A stretch of 64,000 bases of DNA from contig NC_085140.1 of assembly GCF_024139115.2 (NCBI RefSeq), positions 336,041,099 through 336,105,098 of the forward strand, given 5' to 3'. Made by a program: the position numbers and the translations under genes. The stretch's first letter is position 1. Each line of letters opens with the position of its first letter. This DNA comes from Armigeres subalbatus. Lineage: Eukaryota > Arthropoda > Insecta > Diptera > Culicidae. The notes under the pieces were generated by a model. The model was not told the DNA's origin. It was given only the letters and a program-made list of their open reading frames with translations, and did no database searches. This document shows positions 10,565-22,124 of this stretch, piece by piece.

Positions 10565-12230
10565 CAAAGCAAATATTCAAATATTTCTAAACCATCAAAG
10601 TAGGTCTAATGTGAACCATAACCGATGGTCGCATTATTATTAATCAATAGCAATCGGGCTATATTTCGACAAACTTGTGATGAACCATCAAATGGCATAA
10701 GGTGCCCAAAGTGTCTCCCGCTTGCCTACAGTCGGATTAAACTCCACAGTACCGTAGTCTGCAAACGAACCCAGAACCTTTGGGATATCGTGAATCGCAG
10801 AATAAAACGGAAGGTAGTCAGAAGCAGGATTCAACTATTTGATTACATTTAAAAGGATTGGGATTGCGATTCCAGAAACCTTCATAAACAACCTGAGTCT
10901 ATGCCAGAAAGATGCAAAGTAGCTATCGAACAAGGGAATTCGCTACAAAGACATTGAAGAACAAACCTTTTTAGTATTCATTGTACAAAGTTGCATTTAT
11001 TCTGTCCAGCCGAAAATGCATTTTTGTATAGTTACAACGATTTGAATCTTTTTTATATATGGATTATGTGTGTTTTAGTTGAATAAACTTTAATTTATTA
11101 TGTATGTTGTGTGTAGTGTTTGTCACTATGACATTTGTTCTATTAGGTACATGGGATTATTTTACACAGATCTATAGCTGTAATCGGTTAGTGGCGAATG
11201 TTTTCTCCAATACTGTTGTTGGGACCTATGCATGCACCAATGTGAACAAACAACATCTGGCTATTGAGCAAATTACCATTTAAGCCCATTATAGGCTACC
11301 TATTCGTTTATTTATATTTTTTGAAATGTGCAAACCAATATGACACCGCAACCAAATTCATCAGTGCCAGCTTCGTGGCAAATACCTACATAGGCACCTA
11401 AATCCGAACAAACGTGCGAATGCGGCACCATCTGAGTAAACTGTTCTTTTTTTCTCTCTACAAGCCATTTTTTCCTCACTAACCAATTTGATTCCAATCA
11501 GTGGATGAACTGGTTGTCCAATGTGTACGACATTCAGGTGCACATTGCATTCCAACGCAATTCATCAGTCAGTTGAGGTTGTGCACCATCGACTGGTGCG
11601 GTGACCAATCACCATCATCATCCTTTGCATAACTTGTGATTCCGGTAAACCCGTCGATGACTATTTTTGACCACACGATTCATCCAAACTAAACCAAACA
11701 GCGCAGTGCCACAGTAGTGCTGCCTAAGCCCATAGGTCAGGCCGGGTGATAAAAATAATTAACACTCTTCTAACGTTACCCGCGTCAACCATGTGCAGCC
11801 GCATGGCATCGTTCTAGCCAGGCGACCAACAACCCAGTGTGATCCATGGAACATGTGGATTTCTGAGTTGGCGCAACGAACGTATCAACAAAAAAGCACA
11901 TCACGCAAAACTTAGCGACCAATATGGAAATTGATTTGCAGTTTTCATGTTTGCTCACCACACAGCCGGATTGAACCAGTTCGAGTTTTGTTTAAAAAAA
12001 ATGTAAGGATTCCTCTTCGTCCTTTTAGCCATTTCCTGCTGTTTATTGAGTTTTTCCGCGATTGTAATACTTAGTCTGTGTTGTAATTTTCAAATGAGCT
12101 TTTCAATTAATTCAAGCATTATTTTTCCAGCTAGTTCAGCGGAATACTTTCTCGCTTTATTAAATAAATAAGACAAAAGCGAAAGAAATTCCATCCAAAA
12201 TTATTCTGAAATAGATAATTGGTACAACCG
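10565..12230. other. unassigned sequence 3' of the Hsp40 gene
   Basis: Only short ORFs without recognisable domains. Because the Hsp40 gene runs leftward from 13.7 kb and lacks its last exon, this block may be intron. I found no match to the expected terminal exon here. Confidence 0.4.
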
Positions 12231-12233
12231 CCC

Positions 12234-12333
12234 TTAAGGCCCATTTAGATTACGCCATTTATTATATGATAAAGAGTAGCTTGATGCCGATGCTCATACA
12301 CTCAAATTTCTCGTAATCTAAATAGGCTATTAG
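12234..12333. mobile_element. short MITE, about 100 bp
   Basis: TTAAGGCCCATTTAGATTACG at the left is mirrored by CGTAATCTAAATAGGCTATTA at the right with three mismatches. The element is flanked by TTA-type sequence on both sides. It carries no coding sequence. It may lie within the large 3' intron of the Hsp40 gene. Confidence 0.7.
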
Positions 12334-12793
12334 AGCATCATTATATATGTACTACAAGCTACACTGTGCCTGACTTTTCAAGAATTCTTAAAACGTTTTT
12401 TGCAAAGTGGGACCAGACCTCAAGTTATTGTAGGATGATTACTTGGTAATCGAAAACCTTCATTTGGCAACGTTGGCAATCATACATCCGAGGAAATCAT
12501 CCATTATTTCACTGCTCTCTAAAACAATTATCGTTTTTATATCCCAGAACCCAAACCCTGTCAAGTGGGTAACACCTCTGGGCCATAAAGCCACCAAAGA
12601 AGCGCGATCACGCTTGTTCACATGTGTTGTATCTCATTAAAATGGGGTGGCTAGATTTATGCGAATCGTTCCGTGCCTAATTGAGGCCACAAAGCCAAAT
12701 CGAACGATGCACGCATTCTTCTTGCATACCGGTTCTACAACTTGCAGGTGGTCCGAGCCTTTTGCAGCTCAGGCACTGTGCTGATCCGCTTAC

Positions 12794-13726
12794 CTGTTTT
12801 AACGTTAACCTCGCCGTGTACCGCAGGTCGCTGCCTTCCCGCCGGAACCAAACGTGTGGCTTGTCACGGATTATAAACACTATATCGGCAGGTATTTTCC
12901 CTTTCGATTGGTCACCTTCTTTCTGGAAGGTGACCTTGGTGCCGCACTTCCAGCCCGGTTTGATCGATATACTGACGTATTTGTCTTCCTTCTTCGAACT
13001 ACCATCCGGTTGGAGCACCCTCCGGGAAATTTTCATTTTCTTAACACAGCCATGGTAAATCTCCTCCAGCGTCACGTAGAGGTCGTGCTCGATCGGAGGA
13101 TCTTGCACCTTTTCTTTCTTCAGCGGCGAGTGCACATTGAAAGAGTGTGATCTGAAACAAAAGAGGGGAAAGGTCAATCACCATTCTCAGCGAGCGTGCT
13201 TAGTAATGCTCATACCTAAATGCCCCTCCCAACCCGTGTCGGTTCCCCAGTCCTCCGAAGGATGTGAAAAATTCGTCATCATTGAATAGACTGTCGTTGA
13301 ACAGACTGTCATTATGCATATCGAAGAAGGACGCAAAGGGGTTGCTGGAACCGAAGAACTGCGCGAATGTCGCCCGGGGATCACCGTGGAATTCATATGT
13401 GAAGTTTTGTGATGAATTTGTCGTGCCATTCGATGCCCCTGAAACGAAAGATCCATACGTTAGCAAACACTGATAACGAACCGCTTCGGAGTGCGGAACT
13501 CACTTCCTTTCAGTCCATCCTCGCCGTACTTGTCGTACAGTTCACGTTTCTTCTTATCGGATAGCACCTCGTACGCTTCTGCCACTTCTTTGAACTTTTC
13601 TTCCGCGCCGGGACTTTTATTCTTGTCCGGGTGGTATTTGAGTGCTAGCTTCCGGTAGGCCTTCTTGATGTCCTCGTCCGTCGACCCTTTGGGGATGCCC
13701 AAAGTTTTGTAGTAGTCTTTCCCCAT
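12794..13726 (-). CDS. DnaJ-1: DnaJ-1/DNAJB1-type Hsp40 co-chaperone, 3' incomplete
   Basis: Type II Hsp40, which delivers clients to cytosolic or nuclear Hsp70 and stimulates its ATPase. Three exons join in frame: 13504-13726 (phase 1 out), 13216-13438 and 12794-13151, giving 268 codons. Donors are GTGAGT, GTATGA and GTAAGC; acceptors are TTTCAG and TTTCAG. Exon 1 is the J domain, with the HPD motif at residues 32-34 inside [16 protein letters not shown]. Exon 2 is the linker with [17 protein letters not shown]. Exon 3 starts the C-terminal substrate-binding domain ([19 protein letters not shown]) and runs to RLTLKQ. There is no cysteine-rich zinc domain, which separates it from type I. Family members are about 335-350 residues, so roughly 80 residues (end of the second C-terminal subdomain and the dimerisation tail) are missing. 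The frame past 12794 reads into an intron. The terminal exon probably lies beyond a long intron off the left edge, or has been lost. Confidence 0.93.
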
Positions 13727-13955
13727 GGCACCTATTTTGGCGGCTGTTCTGTGAAACTACAGCACCGGGAGATAGAGAGCGAGCGCGCCAAAAAATGGGA
13801 GGAGATCACGAGGCTCACCGCGCACCGCGGCCGCTTGGACGTGATCAGCTTTGCTGAGGAGTGATGCACTACTGCAGGAAAGATGATCCCCGGCTGGTTC
13901 GGTGACGGTGATGATGCGATGGCGAGCGATGTCGATGTTCTGTGATGCGGGTGGT
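13727..13955 (-). promoter_or_regulatory. 5' leader exon part of the Hsp40 gene with candidate splice acceptor
   Basis: The 230 bases before the ATG are GC-richer than their surroundings and lack an upstream in-frame extension of the protein. On the minus strand, CGTTTCCATTTTCAG ends at 13956, a good acceptor with a pyrimidine tract. This suggests that the start codon sits in the second exon and that a non-coding first exon lies further right. The promoter itself was not located. Confidence 0.5.
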
Positions 13956-13959
13956 CTGA

Positions 13960-14365
13960 AAATGGAAACGAAAAGGATGATTAGGCTTATGGGATTAAAA
14001 GTTGAAACGTAAATACATATAAAAACTTCTTTAGAAATTAACGTTCGTCACACGAATCGTCATGAGGTTGACTTGAGATATATTACTACAAATTTAAACA
14101 AATTTTAATGTTCAGCTTTTGTCACATCAAAAATAAAGCAATCCTAAGAAGTAGAAGAAAGGCAGTAAAGACCACATTTGCCGAAATACATCGGTCATCG
14201 GAAGGCAATAGTATTCTTTAATTTCCAGATGTTCTTTTTTGAAGTTTCTGTAACCGCATGCCTATAGTTTCATTTTAATTGATTGCAAAAATATGATTTT
14301 TTCAATGCTGAAATAATCGAGTTTTGCAACGAGTTGCATGGGCTATTTTCTGCAATGACGAAGAA
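13960..14365. other. presumed intron or upstream region of the Hsp40 gene
   Basis: AT-rich sequence without coding potential. At 14228-14260 there is one GAAnnTTC pair that could be read as a partial heat-shock element, but the third unit is out of phase. Confidence 0.35.
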
Positions 14366-14368
14366 TCC

Positions 14369-15356
14369 ACTTTAATATGGTATATCTGTACCCAAATTTA
14401 GATTAACATTTAGAACAATTAAATTCTATGTTATCGTGCCACATTCCATAGCTCGACAAGCCATGACGCGATAGATGAACTTTCCTTTCGAAAATGTTCA
14501 TGTCATGTCTATAAAACTATTTCATTTATTATGTGACGCAGAGAATACACTGTTTGAACACTTCTTCTTCTTATTGGCATTACATCCCCAAACTGGGACA
14601 GAGCCGCCTCGCAGCTTAGTGTTCATTAAGCACTTCTACAGTTATTAACTGCGAGGTTTCTCAGCCAAGTTACCATTTTTGCATTCGTATATCATGAGGC
14701 TAACACGATGATACTTTTATGCTCAGGGAAGTCGAGACAATTTCCAATCCGAAAATTGCCCAGACCGGCACCGGGAATCGAACCCAGCCACCCTCAGCGA
14801 GTCTTGCTTTGTAGCCACGCAACTTGCCGCAAGGCTAAGGAGAGCCCCCTGTTTGAACACTTATCCAAGCTAATTCAGCAAAATGTAATCATGCAACTAC
14901 TGTTCTGATGTTGGTTTTTCGTAAGAGCACCCAAATGAGTTTTATAATGGATTTTTTGCAATTCCTGATCATAAAACCTGATTTACAGTTCGTCTTTGAT
15001 TTATAAAACGGAATACTTTTCCATGCCAACGAAATGGGTGCTTTATTGACCATTATGTAACTGAAATGAGTTGCATAAAATCCATTATAGCACTCATTTG
15101 GCTGCTGTAATGAAAAACCAACATCAGAACAGTAGTAGCATGACTACATTTTACTTGGGTAAGTGGACAAATAGTTCCAATAGCGTCGCGTAAAAAATTA
15201 AATAGTTTGATGGCCATGACATCAGAATTTTCCAAAGGCAAGTTCATCTATCGCTTCAACGCTTGTTGAGCTATGCAATGTGGCACAATAACATGGAATA
15301 TGATCATGTTAAGTAGATCAATTTGTACCGTTTTGCTACAGATTTATCATATTAAA
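14369..15356. mobile_element. fold-back element carrying a SINE
   Basis: The left arm (14369-14563 plus 14863-14960 once the SINE is removed) matches the reverse complement of 15045-15356. Shared blocks include TTTAATATG..ATCTGTA at the outer ends, GTGCCACATTCCATAGCTC, GATAGATGAACTT and GTTCTGATGTTGGTTTTTC. The centre (14975-15085) also matches 19343-19480 in inverted orientation. No transposase is present. It is a non-autonomous DNA element of uncertain superfamily. Confidence 0.75.
14564..14848 (-). mobile_element. Feilai: Feilai-type tRNA-derived SINE, full length
   Basis: Read on the minus strand it starts GGGGCTCTCCTTAGCC, with box A and box B (GGGTTCGATTCCCGG). It then has the conserved body (CTTCCCTGAGCATAAAAG, GTTAACTTGGCTGAG-like, GCTGCGAGGCGGCTC) and ends in an AAGAAGAAG tail. 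This matches the Feilai SINE family known from Aedes aegypti. A 14-bp direct repeat, CTGTTTGAACACTT, flanks it at 14550-14563 and 14849-14862, so the insertion boundaries are exact. Confidence 0.93.
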
Positions 15357-15364
15357 CTGCAGGC

Positions 15365-15788
15365 CAAGGATGTTTTCGATCATTTAGTAATCTGCGTTCA
15401 ATCATTTAGTAGTTTGTCAATAACACATTCCAGAGGCTAGATTTCAAAATGTGTAGTATGGTGGACTGCTAATTCAAAGGTTTATCTACAACTCTGCCTA
15501 ACAGTTCGATGTTTCAATTATACTGGTAATAGAGCTATAGAGCTAGTAGCAGTAGCTTATACTGAATGATTGGAATTTTGTTATCATTTGGTATAAGTCA
15601 CTGCAACTAACACTGTAACTCCTTCAATGGTGGAATTGAAACATCGATATATTAGGCAGATATATAGAAAAACCTTCGCATCAGAAGTCCACCGTATAAC
15701 ACATTTTGGAATTCAGCCTCTGGAATGAGTTATAGACAAACTACTAAATGATCGAACGCAGATTACTAAATGATCGATAACATCCTTG
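15365..15788. mobile_element. 424-bp MITE with 8-bp TSD, nested in the hAT terminus
   Basis: The ends CAAGGATGTT.. and ..AACATCCTTG are inverted, and the arms stay similar for over 150 bases (ATCATTTAGTAATCTGCG, CATTTAGTAGTTTGTC, GATGTTTCAATT). A perfect 8-bp direct repeat, CTGCAGGC, lies at 15357-15364 and 15789-15796, as expected for hAT-type insertion. It has no coding capacity. Confidence 0.92.
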
Positions 15789-15987
15789 CTGCAGGCATTA
15801 CATTTTATCCCATCATATGATCATATGAGCAAAGATACTGATCATATTTAGAGATATTATCTTAGAGCTCTTCGATCATTTCTATATTGCTCAGTTGATC
15901 AAAGATATTATCTTATCATCTCAGCAAACGAGTGAGAAATTATATAAAAAAAATCTTACAGCTTTTGTGAATCGTAGAAGTGATAAA

Positions 15988-18169
15988 ATGGAGGATAAAA
16001 TGGAATCATCTCAGGCGCAACGGAAACGGAAATCTTTAATGAGCTCATCAGAGAAAGTAAGCAAAATTGATGTTTTACTTAGTTTCCTAAATTTAACAGA
16101 TTTAATTCACTAGGTTTTGCAGTACTTTTCTGAGGCGGAAGCAGGATCCGTTCGTTGTCGTCTTTGTTCTGCACAGAATGTAAACGGAATGCTAGCCGCG
16201 AACCATGTCGGAAATTTGAAACGCCACGTTTCATTGAAACATCCTGATCAAGCGCTCCAGTGTGGACTATCTCCTCTCAAACAAACGGTAGAAATAAGCG
16301 GCAATTCCAAGGAATTAAAAATACGAATTCTTATTTAAAAAATAGTGTCAAGATGGTCACCGTTGGCTCACTATCGTTTCGCAGCTTAGATTCCCCAGGA
16401 TTTTCTGATATCATTGGAGTAATGAATGGTATGTTTGGCGTTACCGTGACATCAAGGAATGTTCATAAATTCGTAAAAGCAGCTGGTGCGGCAATGCGCC
16501 GTAGAATAATCAGCGATTTGCAAGGGCGAATGATTTGCTATAAAATGGATGCGGCAACATGCCATGGTCGAAGTCTTTTAGGAACTACAGCGCAATTTGC
16601 AGATGATGGTGAAATCAGAATCCGTGTTTTAGGCTGCATCGAAGTGAACGAATCTCATACGGCAGATATGTTGGCAACTGAAACGAAAGATTTGATGGAG
16701 TAGTTTGGACAAAATATTGACAATGCTTATGCTATCACTGTCGATAATGCGGCCAACATGAAACGAACGGTAAAAAATCTCTCTGAAGAACAAGCAAACG
16801 ACTATGATGATTTCGGTTTTGATGAGCTTTTGGAGCCTATGAGGTAAGTTACTATATATCACAACATTGGTTTTGATTGCTTATCGTCTACTTTATTTCA
16901 GGACTAATATTAATCAAAGTAATGAAATTGAGGATGAAACAGATGACGAAACTGATGACGAATTAGATGTTGATTTCAAGACAGAAGTAGATATCGTGAA
17001 CAGAATCTCCACATCAAATATTTTGGACGTGCAACCATGTGGTGCACACACGCTTAATCTGTGTATCACGGATGCGATGAAACCGTATAGTGAAAATCTT
17101 AACAGAATCCGAAGTTTCATGAAAAAAGCTAGATTACCGAAATACCACAAGCTTTTCGAAATGCATAAGATTCCAAAGCCAAATCTGGATAACGTCACCC
17201 GTTGGTCGGGAACGCATCGAATGCTGAAGCCGCTTTCTAAATATAAGGAGTTTTACAGCTTACTCTCAGATGCTTTGGCATCGAAGGAAAGAAAGTTCCA
17301 ACTACAAGAAGAGGATTGGTGTTTCATCAAAAACTTTGTTGCTGCATTCGATCCTGCAAGTATTTGTATAGAACGCATTCAAGCAGAGCAGTTAACGGTT
17401 GGAGATTTTTTCTGGGCCTGGTCCGAAATGAAACTAGAGCTGGAGGAAATACAATTTTCAAACGAGATGGCAGAAGAATTACTGAAAGCAATTGATAGAA
17501 GGGAAGCCAAGCTTAAGGAAAATAATGCCATTTTAGCCGCCATATACTTCGATCCCAGGTATAATTTCAATGGATCTACGTATCTGACTAAGGAAGAGAA
17601 GCAAAGAGCTCAGGTATATTATCAAATACTCATATGTTAAACAAAAATTATATGCTATCTATTCTATTAAATAGGAACATATTTTAAAAGTTCATCTGAT
17701 GCTACAGCGCTCCAAATCGATAGATATCGAGAATAACAACTTTGCGGAGCCATCACAACTATCAACCACCAAACTTTCAAAAATGGACAAACTTTTTACT
17801 GATAAATATGGTCCTCCGAAATCTGATCTAAACGATATTCCCAAAAGAGTCAGTATGGTCCAGTTTCAAGATCGAGTTATGTTTCAAGGAAATTCAAATC
17901 AAGAAGATTTTCTACCGAACGTTTCTACTCCACTAAAATATTGGAAGAAGAAAAAAATAGAAGATCCACTACTGTATGAACTAGCAAACACTGTATTAGC
18001 ATTACCATGTTGTCAGGTCACCGTTGAGAGATTGTTCAGTGCACTTAAGCTCATTTTGACCTACTTGAGAACTCGAATAGGCAAGGATATTTTAAATGAC
18101 ATTATGATTTTGAAAGGGAATAGTAAGTTGATTGACGAGCTAGAGATAGATTTTAGTCAAATAAGTTAG
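15988..18169 (+). pseudogene. hAT transposase with BED zinc finger, three introns, broken
   Basis: Exons 15988-16056, 16114-16843, 16902-17613 and 17675-18169 are separated by 57-61 bp introns with GTAAGC/GTAAGT/GTATAT donors and TAG or CAG acceptors; phases agree. Exon 2 opens with a BED finger (CRLCSAQ..HVGNLKRHVSLKH). The catalytic core follows: KMDAATCHGRSLLG, TVDNAANMK, PCGAHTLNLCI, NVTRWSGTHRML, and the C-terminal dimerisation block VERLFSALKLILTYLRTRI. There are two lesions: a frameshift between about 16260 and 16340, and an in-frame TAG at 16701-16703. The start could instead be an upstream ATG at 15895. Intron retention cannot explain the frameshift, so the gene is inactive, though few lesions suggest moderate age. 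Confidence 0.9.
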
Positions 18170-18314
18170 CTTTAGATTAAAACATGTACACGATTAGGAT
18201 TAATAAACATATATGAATTATATAAAAAGAATAATTAATGAAAGGTACAAAAAGAGCTCTAATTGAAAAATATATGCGAACATGATCTGCAAATTGGACA
18301 AAAATAAAATCGAG

Positions 18315-18475
18315 GAATTCTTCAAATTTTTTCTTAAGATTTTTTTTAGGAAATTCTTCAAACTTCCCTCATGCAGTTCTTCTCATTTTTCTTGAGGAAT
18401 TCCTTTGAATTTTTTTCCGTAAATTCTTCGGAATATCCTCGACCAATTCTCCGAATTATCTTTCAGAATCTATCC
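18315..18475 (+). repeat. degenerate GAATTCTTC-type repeat
   Basis: Variants of GAGGAATTC / AAATTCTTCAAA recur about every 25-30 bases. This is a diffuse low-complexity repeat within the 3' non-coding part of the hAT element. Confidence 0.5.
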
Positions 18476-18929
18476 AGCTATTGAATCTATGCGCTATTGA
18501 ATAATGTAGACTCTCACAATTTTGTACCGGCGTATGAAATTATAGATTAGCGGCTTGACCGGTTTTGAACAGCGGCACAAGGAATCATTGAGCTTTAAAT
18601 TTCGAGTTTTGTTCCAGGAGTCTATTACTAGCACTCACTCCTTATCAGTCCACTCTCCTTCTTCTGAATTCCTAACAGGCGATAAGTAAAAGATTTTAAA
18701 CAAATTTATTCCACTTCCTTTCCACTTCTTTTTATTGTGATGTGATCAAAAACGATATGCAGAATGGAACAGATACGTGCGAAATTTTCAAAAGATTTGT
18801 TAGCATTATGAGTATTCACGGTTCACATCACATAAATAACATCAACTGTATGTCATATAGTTCATAGTTTATTTATAACAAGATACGACGGTCAACACAT
18901 TTCCGCAATAAATACGACAGTTCTTATCT

Positions 18930-19140
18930 TTGGAATTTGACTCAAATCCCGACCATGACTTATATTCCGAACACTGCCGTTTTAGCACCCTCTAATAATT
19001 TCATCAGTTTGTCTTACGGAGGACCAAGATTGCAAAAGAATGCAAGATCATACGGAGAAACCTACGCGAATATTCATATGACCGTTTAAATGCGAGTGTT
19101 CGGAATATGAGTCATGTTCGGAATTTAAGTCAAAAGGGTA
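18930..19140. mobile_element. MITE nested in the hAT 3' region
   Basis: The left end TTTGGAATTTGACTCAAATC..GACTTATATTCCGAACACT pairs with the right end, AGTGTTCGGAATATGAGTC..GGAATTTAAGTCAAAAGG. The arms are about 50 bases with a few mismatches and the loop is about 100 bases. The TSD is unclear. Confidence 0.7.
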
Positions 19141-19479
19141 AATTTGGAATGGCTAAGGATGTTTTTCTTATTAACGGTTTTTCATTTCCATAATTATGTA
19201 TTTGAACGGAGTGCTCGGAAATTCTATCAATAGATTGGAAAGATAGAGAGATATTATCATTCCAAGGTGCTCTTTGATCAGGGATAATATCTCTTCTCCC
19301 AGCAGAGATGATCAAGATGATCAGATAAAATTGCAATGCCTGTATTAAAGCCCACTACTATTACGCAACTCATTTGAGTCGCATAATGGTCATTAAAGCA
19401 CGCATTTCGTTGGTATGGACAAGTAGGCCGTTTCATCGCACAAAGACGAACTGTACATCAGGTATTGTAAATGATGATC

Positions 19480-20050
19480 AAAAATTTCAAAATGTGTTTT
19501 TTTTTTGCATTTCTGAAATGATCTTCAGGTATCGTATACCCAGTTTTAATCCCTGATAATAATTCCAGAAGGTCTGATCAATTTCGGAATGTTATTATTA
19601 GAGTTTTTGATACGATTTTAAAATATTTTGAGATTTATCAAATAAGTAAACTGAGTGTGTGAACTGCTATTGACAATTAATCCTCAGACTAAAGAACAAA
19701 AATGAATTTATTTTCCTAGTTCACCAGAAAGGATTCGTCATCAAAATTGCACCTGAAACATTCTGACGCAGCTGTCGGTAGTAACCGAGTCTCTTTGCGA
19801 TTGACTGATTGATAAATACTAACACTTGTTTCTTGGTCTAAGCTTTTCGCACTACGACTAACTTATCATTGCAGTAAGATACAAATAAAGATTTTCAGAT
19901 AAAGATTATCAAACAGTTTCCCACCATAAAAACCTGTTTCATAATTCTGACATGGTGTGATACAAAAAAAAATATTATTCATAATTCAATATAATTAAAA
20001 ATAATTATTTCACAAGTGGCTGTTGATTCGATTCATTTTTGGATCACAAT
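19480..20050. other. unassigned sequence
   Basis: AT-rich; no gene or clear repeat structure was seen. Confidence 0.4.
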
Positions 20051-20051
20051 G

Positions 20052-20544
20052 TAGGCTAGGTGTACCAGTTGTGGCTATAGCACCAGTTGTCGCACTAGTA
20101 CTTTATATGCCAAATGACCAGTCAAATCATCGCAAATCAAGTTCATATCGATAAAGCATATTCATATGACACGGTAACACCTTTGATTTCCTCCAAAATA
20201 AGCAAAGCATAATTGTAAAAATTGATTTTGCTTAATTTTTAACGTCCTTTGCACCAGTTGTGGCACTAGTGGTCCCAATTTGGCCAGTCCCATAAGAAAA
20301 CAATGGGATTTGCCAAATAAGGAACCAAAATTAAGAATAGTGCCACAACTGGTGCATGCGTTCCTATTATGGATTAATCAATTTTGAGGATAATAACAAA
20401 TTTTATTGTGGTTTTCACAGCTGTTCTAAGGAGCAGGAAGTAAAACCTTTCGCTTGATATATAAAGTCCACCCACATGCCTTTTACTTATTTTTAAAAAA
20501 TAGTTGTTCTTATGTATGGCGACAATTGGTACACCGACCCTACT
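20052..20544. mobile_element. MITE with GGTGTACCAGTTGT ends
   Basis: The left end TAGGTGTACCAGTTGTGGC is mirrored by GACAATTGGTACACCGACC at the right. The interior repeats the motif GCACCAGTTGTGGCACTAG and its inverse CACAACTGGTGCA. It is non-coding; the TSD was not determined. Confidence 0.65.
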
Positions 20545-20784
20545 ACGTTCTAGTTGAAATGTGAATAAATTCGTTATTTTGTATTTAGATATTGTTGGTC
20601 AAACAAAGATGTCCATTTCTAGTATTCTCATCTGAAACGCATATTATTGACATGGAAGTTTTTGTTCAGTATAACACCCCGGAATACAGTATAGCTGCTT
20701 ATCTATTGCTTATCTTCCCAGAAAGTATAAGCACGATTTAAAAATAACATTATGACTTGTTTTTTGGAAATACTTGATTATTAT

Positions 20785-21115
20785 GGAATGGAAATGCTAA
20801 TATCATCTTCCAAACTTAGACGCACATGTTCATGATAGAATTAGAGGCGAAAGTATAGAATTGATAGTTCCGTTAGGATACGGCAGGCCTGAAGAATGTT
20901 TTTATAGAAGTCGATTTGAAAGCGAGCGGAGGGCAATATTTGTGATGGCACATATCACACGACCTTCCTTCTGCCAAGCTCCCGTATGAAGGGGGAGGGA
21001 AGAATATCAGTGTGGAAGCTGATATATCTCCACTGGCAAAAGGAAGGTGGTTTGATTTGCTCATATGCCATCGCGTGCGGAAGGATTTTCTATCGACGAG
21101 TGCTGTCTCCATTAT
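20785..21115 (+). repeat. repeat B, second copy
   Basis: It matches 6340-6665 in inverted orientation over its whole length, including TTAGGATACGGCAGG, CGGAGGGCAATATTTGTG, CCCGTATGAAGGGGGAG and GCGTGCGGAAGGATTTTC. Unlike the first copy it lacks the second inverted arm, so it may be nearer the ancestral form. ORFs across it are chance. Confidence 0.85.
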
Positions 21116-21540
21116 TGATTATTGTTTCGCTTTTTTGTCCTTTACTATGCTTTACTGCAGATCAGAATCACATTTCCGAGATCCTTTTGATCGTTCGCCA
21201 AAGGATTGGGATTTTGGCACTTATGAATCACAGAGCGACGTAAACAATGATGCTCAGTGATTACCTGTAATTAAAAATTTATCTGAAAACAATATGAGGG
21301 CATCAAAATCGTGCTTATACACTCAACCGGTGCACACTAGGGATTTTCAAAAGCAAAAGGCTCGAAATGGCTGACGCTGCAAAATTTCCAGAAAGTAGGG
21401 GGAAAGACGGCTTTGGCAGGTTGAAATTTTTATGAAATTTGGCCCCAATGTTCTTTGATATGCAAAGAATGTTTAGGCCAAATTTGAGCATAGTCAGATA
21501 TAAAAAAAACCCTGCCAAAGCCGTCATTCCCCCTACATGT

Positions 21541-21839
21541 TTCTTGAAGGAAAAAAGTGCGATGAATCAATTGCGCAGGGTTTCGTGCTGGGCAGACTAC
21601 TATAAAGTGCCCATTTTGCCCCAATTCCCCTTAAAATCACAATATTTCTACTATGCCTCAGGCTGACGCTGATATTTCTTCAATAAATATATATTTCGTG
21701 AAAGGAAAAAATGCGATGAATCGTTTGTGTGGGGTTTCGTGATGAGCAGACCCTTTTAAAGTGACCATTTTGCCCTGATTCCCCTGAAATCACAAAATTT
21801 TTGCTATGCATCGAGCTGACGCTGATATTTCTTCAATTA
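21541..21839 (+). repeat. tandem duplication, about 155-bp unit, two copies
   Basis: Copies at 21541-21690 and 21697-21839 share AAAATGCGATGAATC, GGGTTTCGTG, CATTTTGCCC and GCTGACGCTGATATTTC. Divergence is around 15-20 percent by eye. Confidence 0.75.
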
Positions 21840-21845
21840 TTTTAA

Positions 21846-22120
21846 GTTTCCTTTGTTCAACTGTCAAAACCACCGAAAATGTGTAAAATTTTTCACCGAA
21901 CAGTTCTGCTGTTGAGACTTCGGTGAAATTTAGTGTGTACACACTTAAAATAGATCGCAGATTTCTGTGAAATTTTACCGAAATGTCAACAGCAGAACTG
22001 TTCGGTAAAAATTTTACAGATTTTTTGGTGGTTTTGACAGTTGAACAAAGAAAAATACCGCAGAAAATCGGTGAAATAATAACCGAACAAATCTGCTGTT
22101 GAAATGATTTAAGTGTGTAG
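21846..22120. mobile_element. fold-back MITE with TTTGTTCAACTGTCAAAACC arms
   Basis: The left arm 21850-21930 pairs with 21965-22055 in inverted orientation (GTTCAACTGTCAAAACCACC, GAACAGTTCTGCTGTTGA). Beyond it, 22060-22120 (GAACAAATCTGCTGTTGAA, TTAAGTGTGTAG) resembles a further degenerate end. The two may be one element with an uneven terminus or two nested copies. Confidence 0.65.
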
Positions 22121-22124
22121 GCAA

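Larger units (their letters stand above)
15358..19342 (+). mobile_element. hAT DNA transposon, complete but inactive
   Basis: The left terminus CAGGC+ATTACATTTTATC (15360-15364 continuing at 15797 after a nested MITE) pairs with the reverse complement of the right end, CAGGCATTGCAATTTTATC, ending at 19342. The flanks are TATTAAAC (15350-15357) and TATTAAAG (19343-19350), an 8-bp target duplication with one difference. Inside lies a spliced transposase gene (15988-18169) followed by about 1.2 kb of non-coding sequence that includes another MITE at 18930-19140. Without its insertions the element would be roughly 3.3 kb. Confidence 0.8.

Noticed and set aside
12681..13150. Plus-strand ORFs of about 100-125 codons
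   Set aside because: Antisense shadows of exon 3 of the Hsp40 gene.
14228..14260. Heat-shock element upstream of the Hsp40 gene
   Set aside because: Only one properly spaced GAAnnTTC pair; the third unit is out of phase, and the transcription start is unknown.
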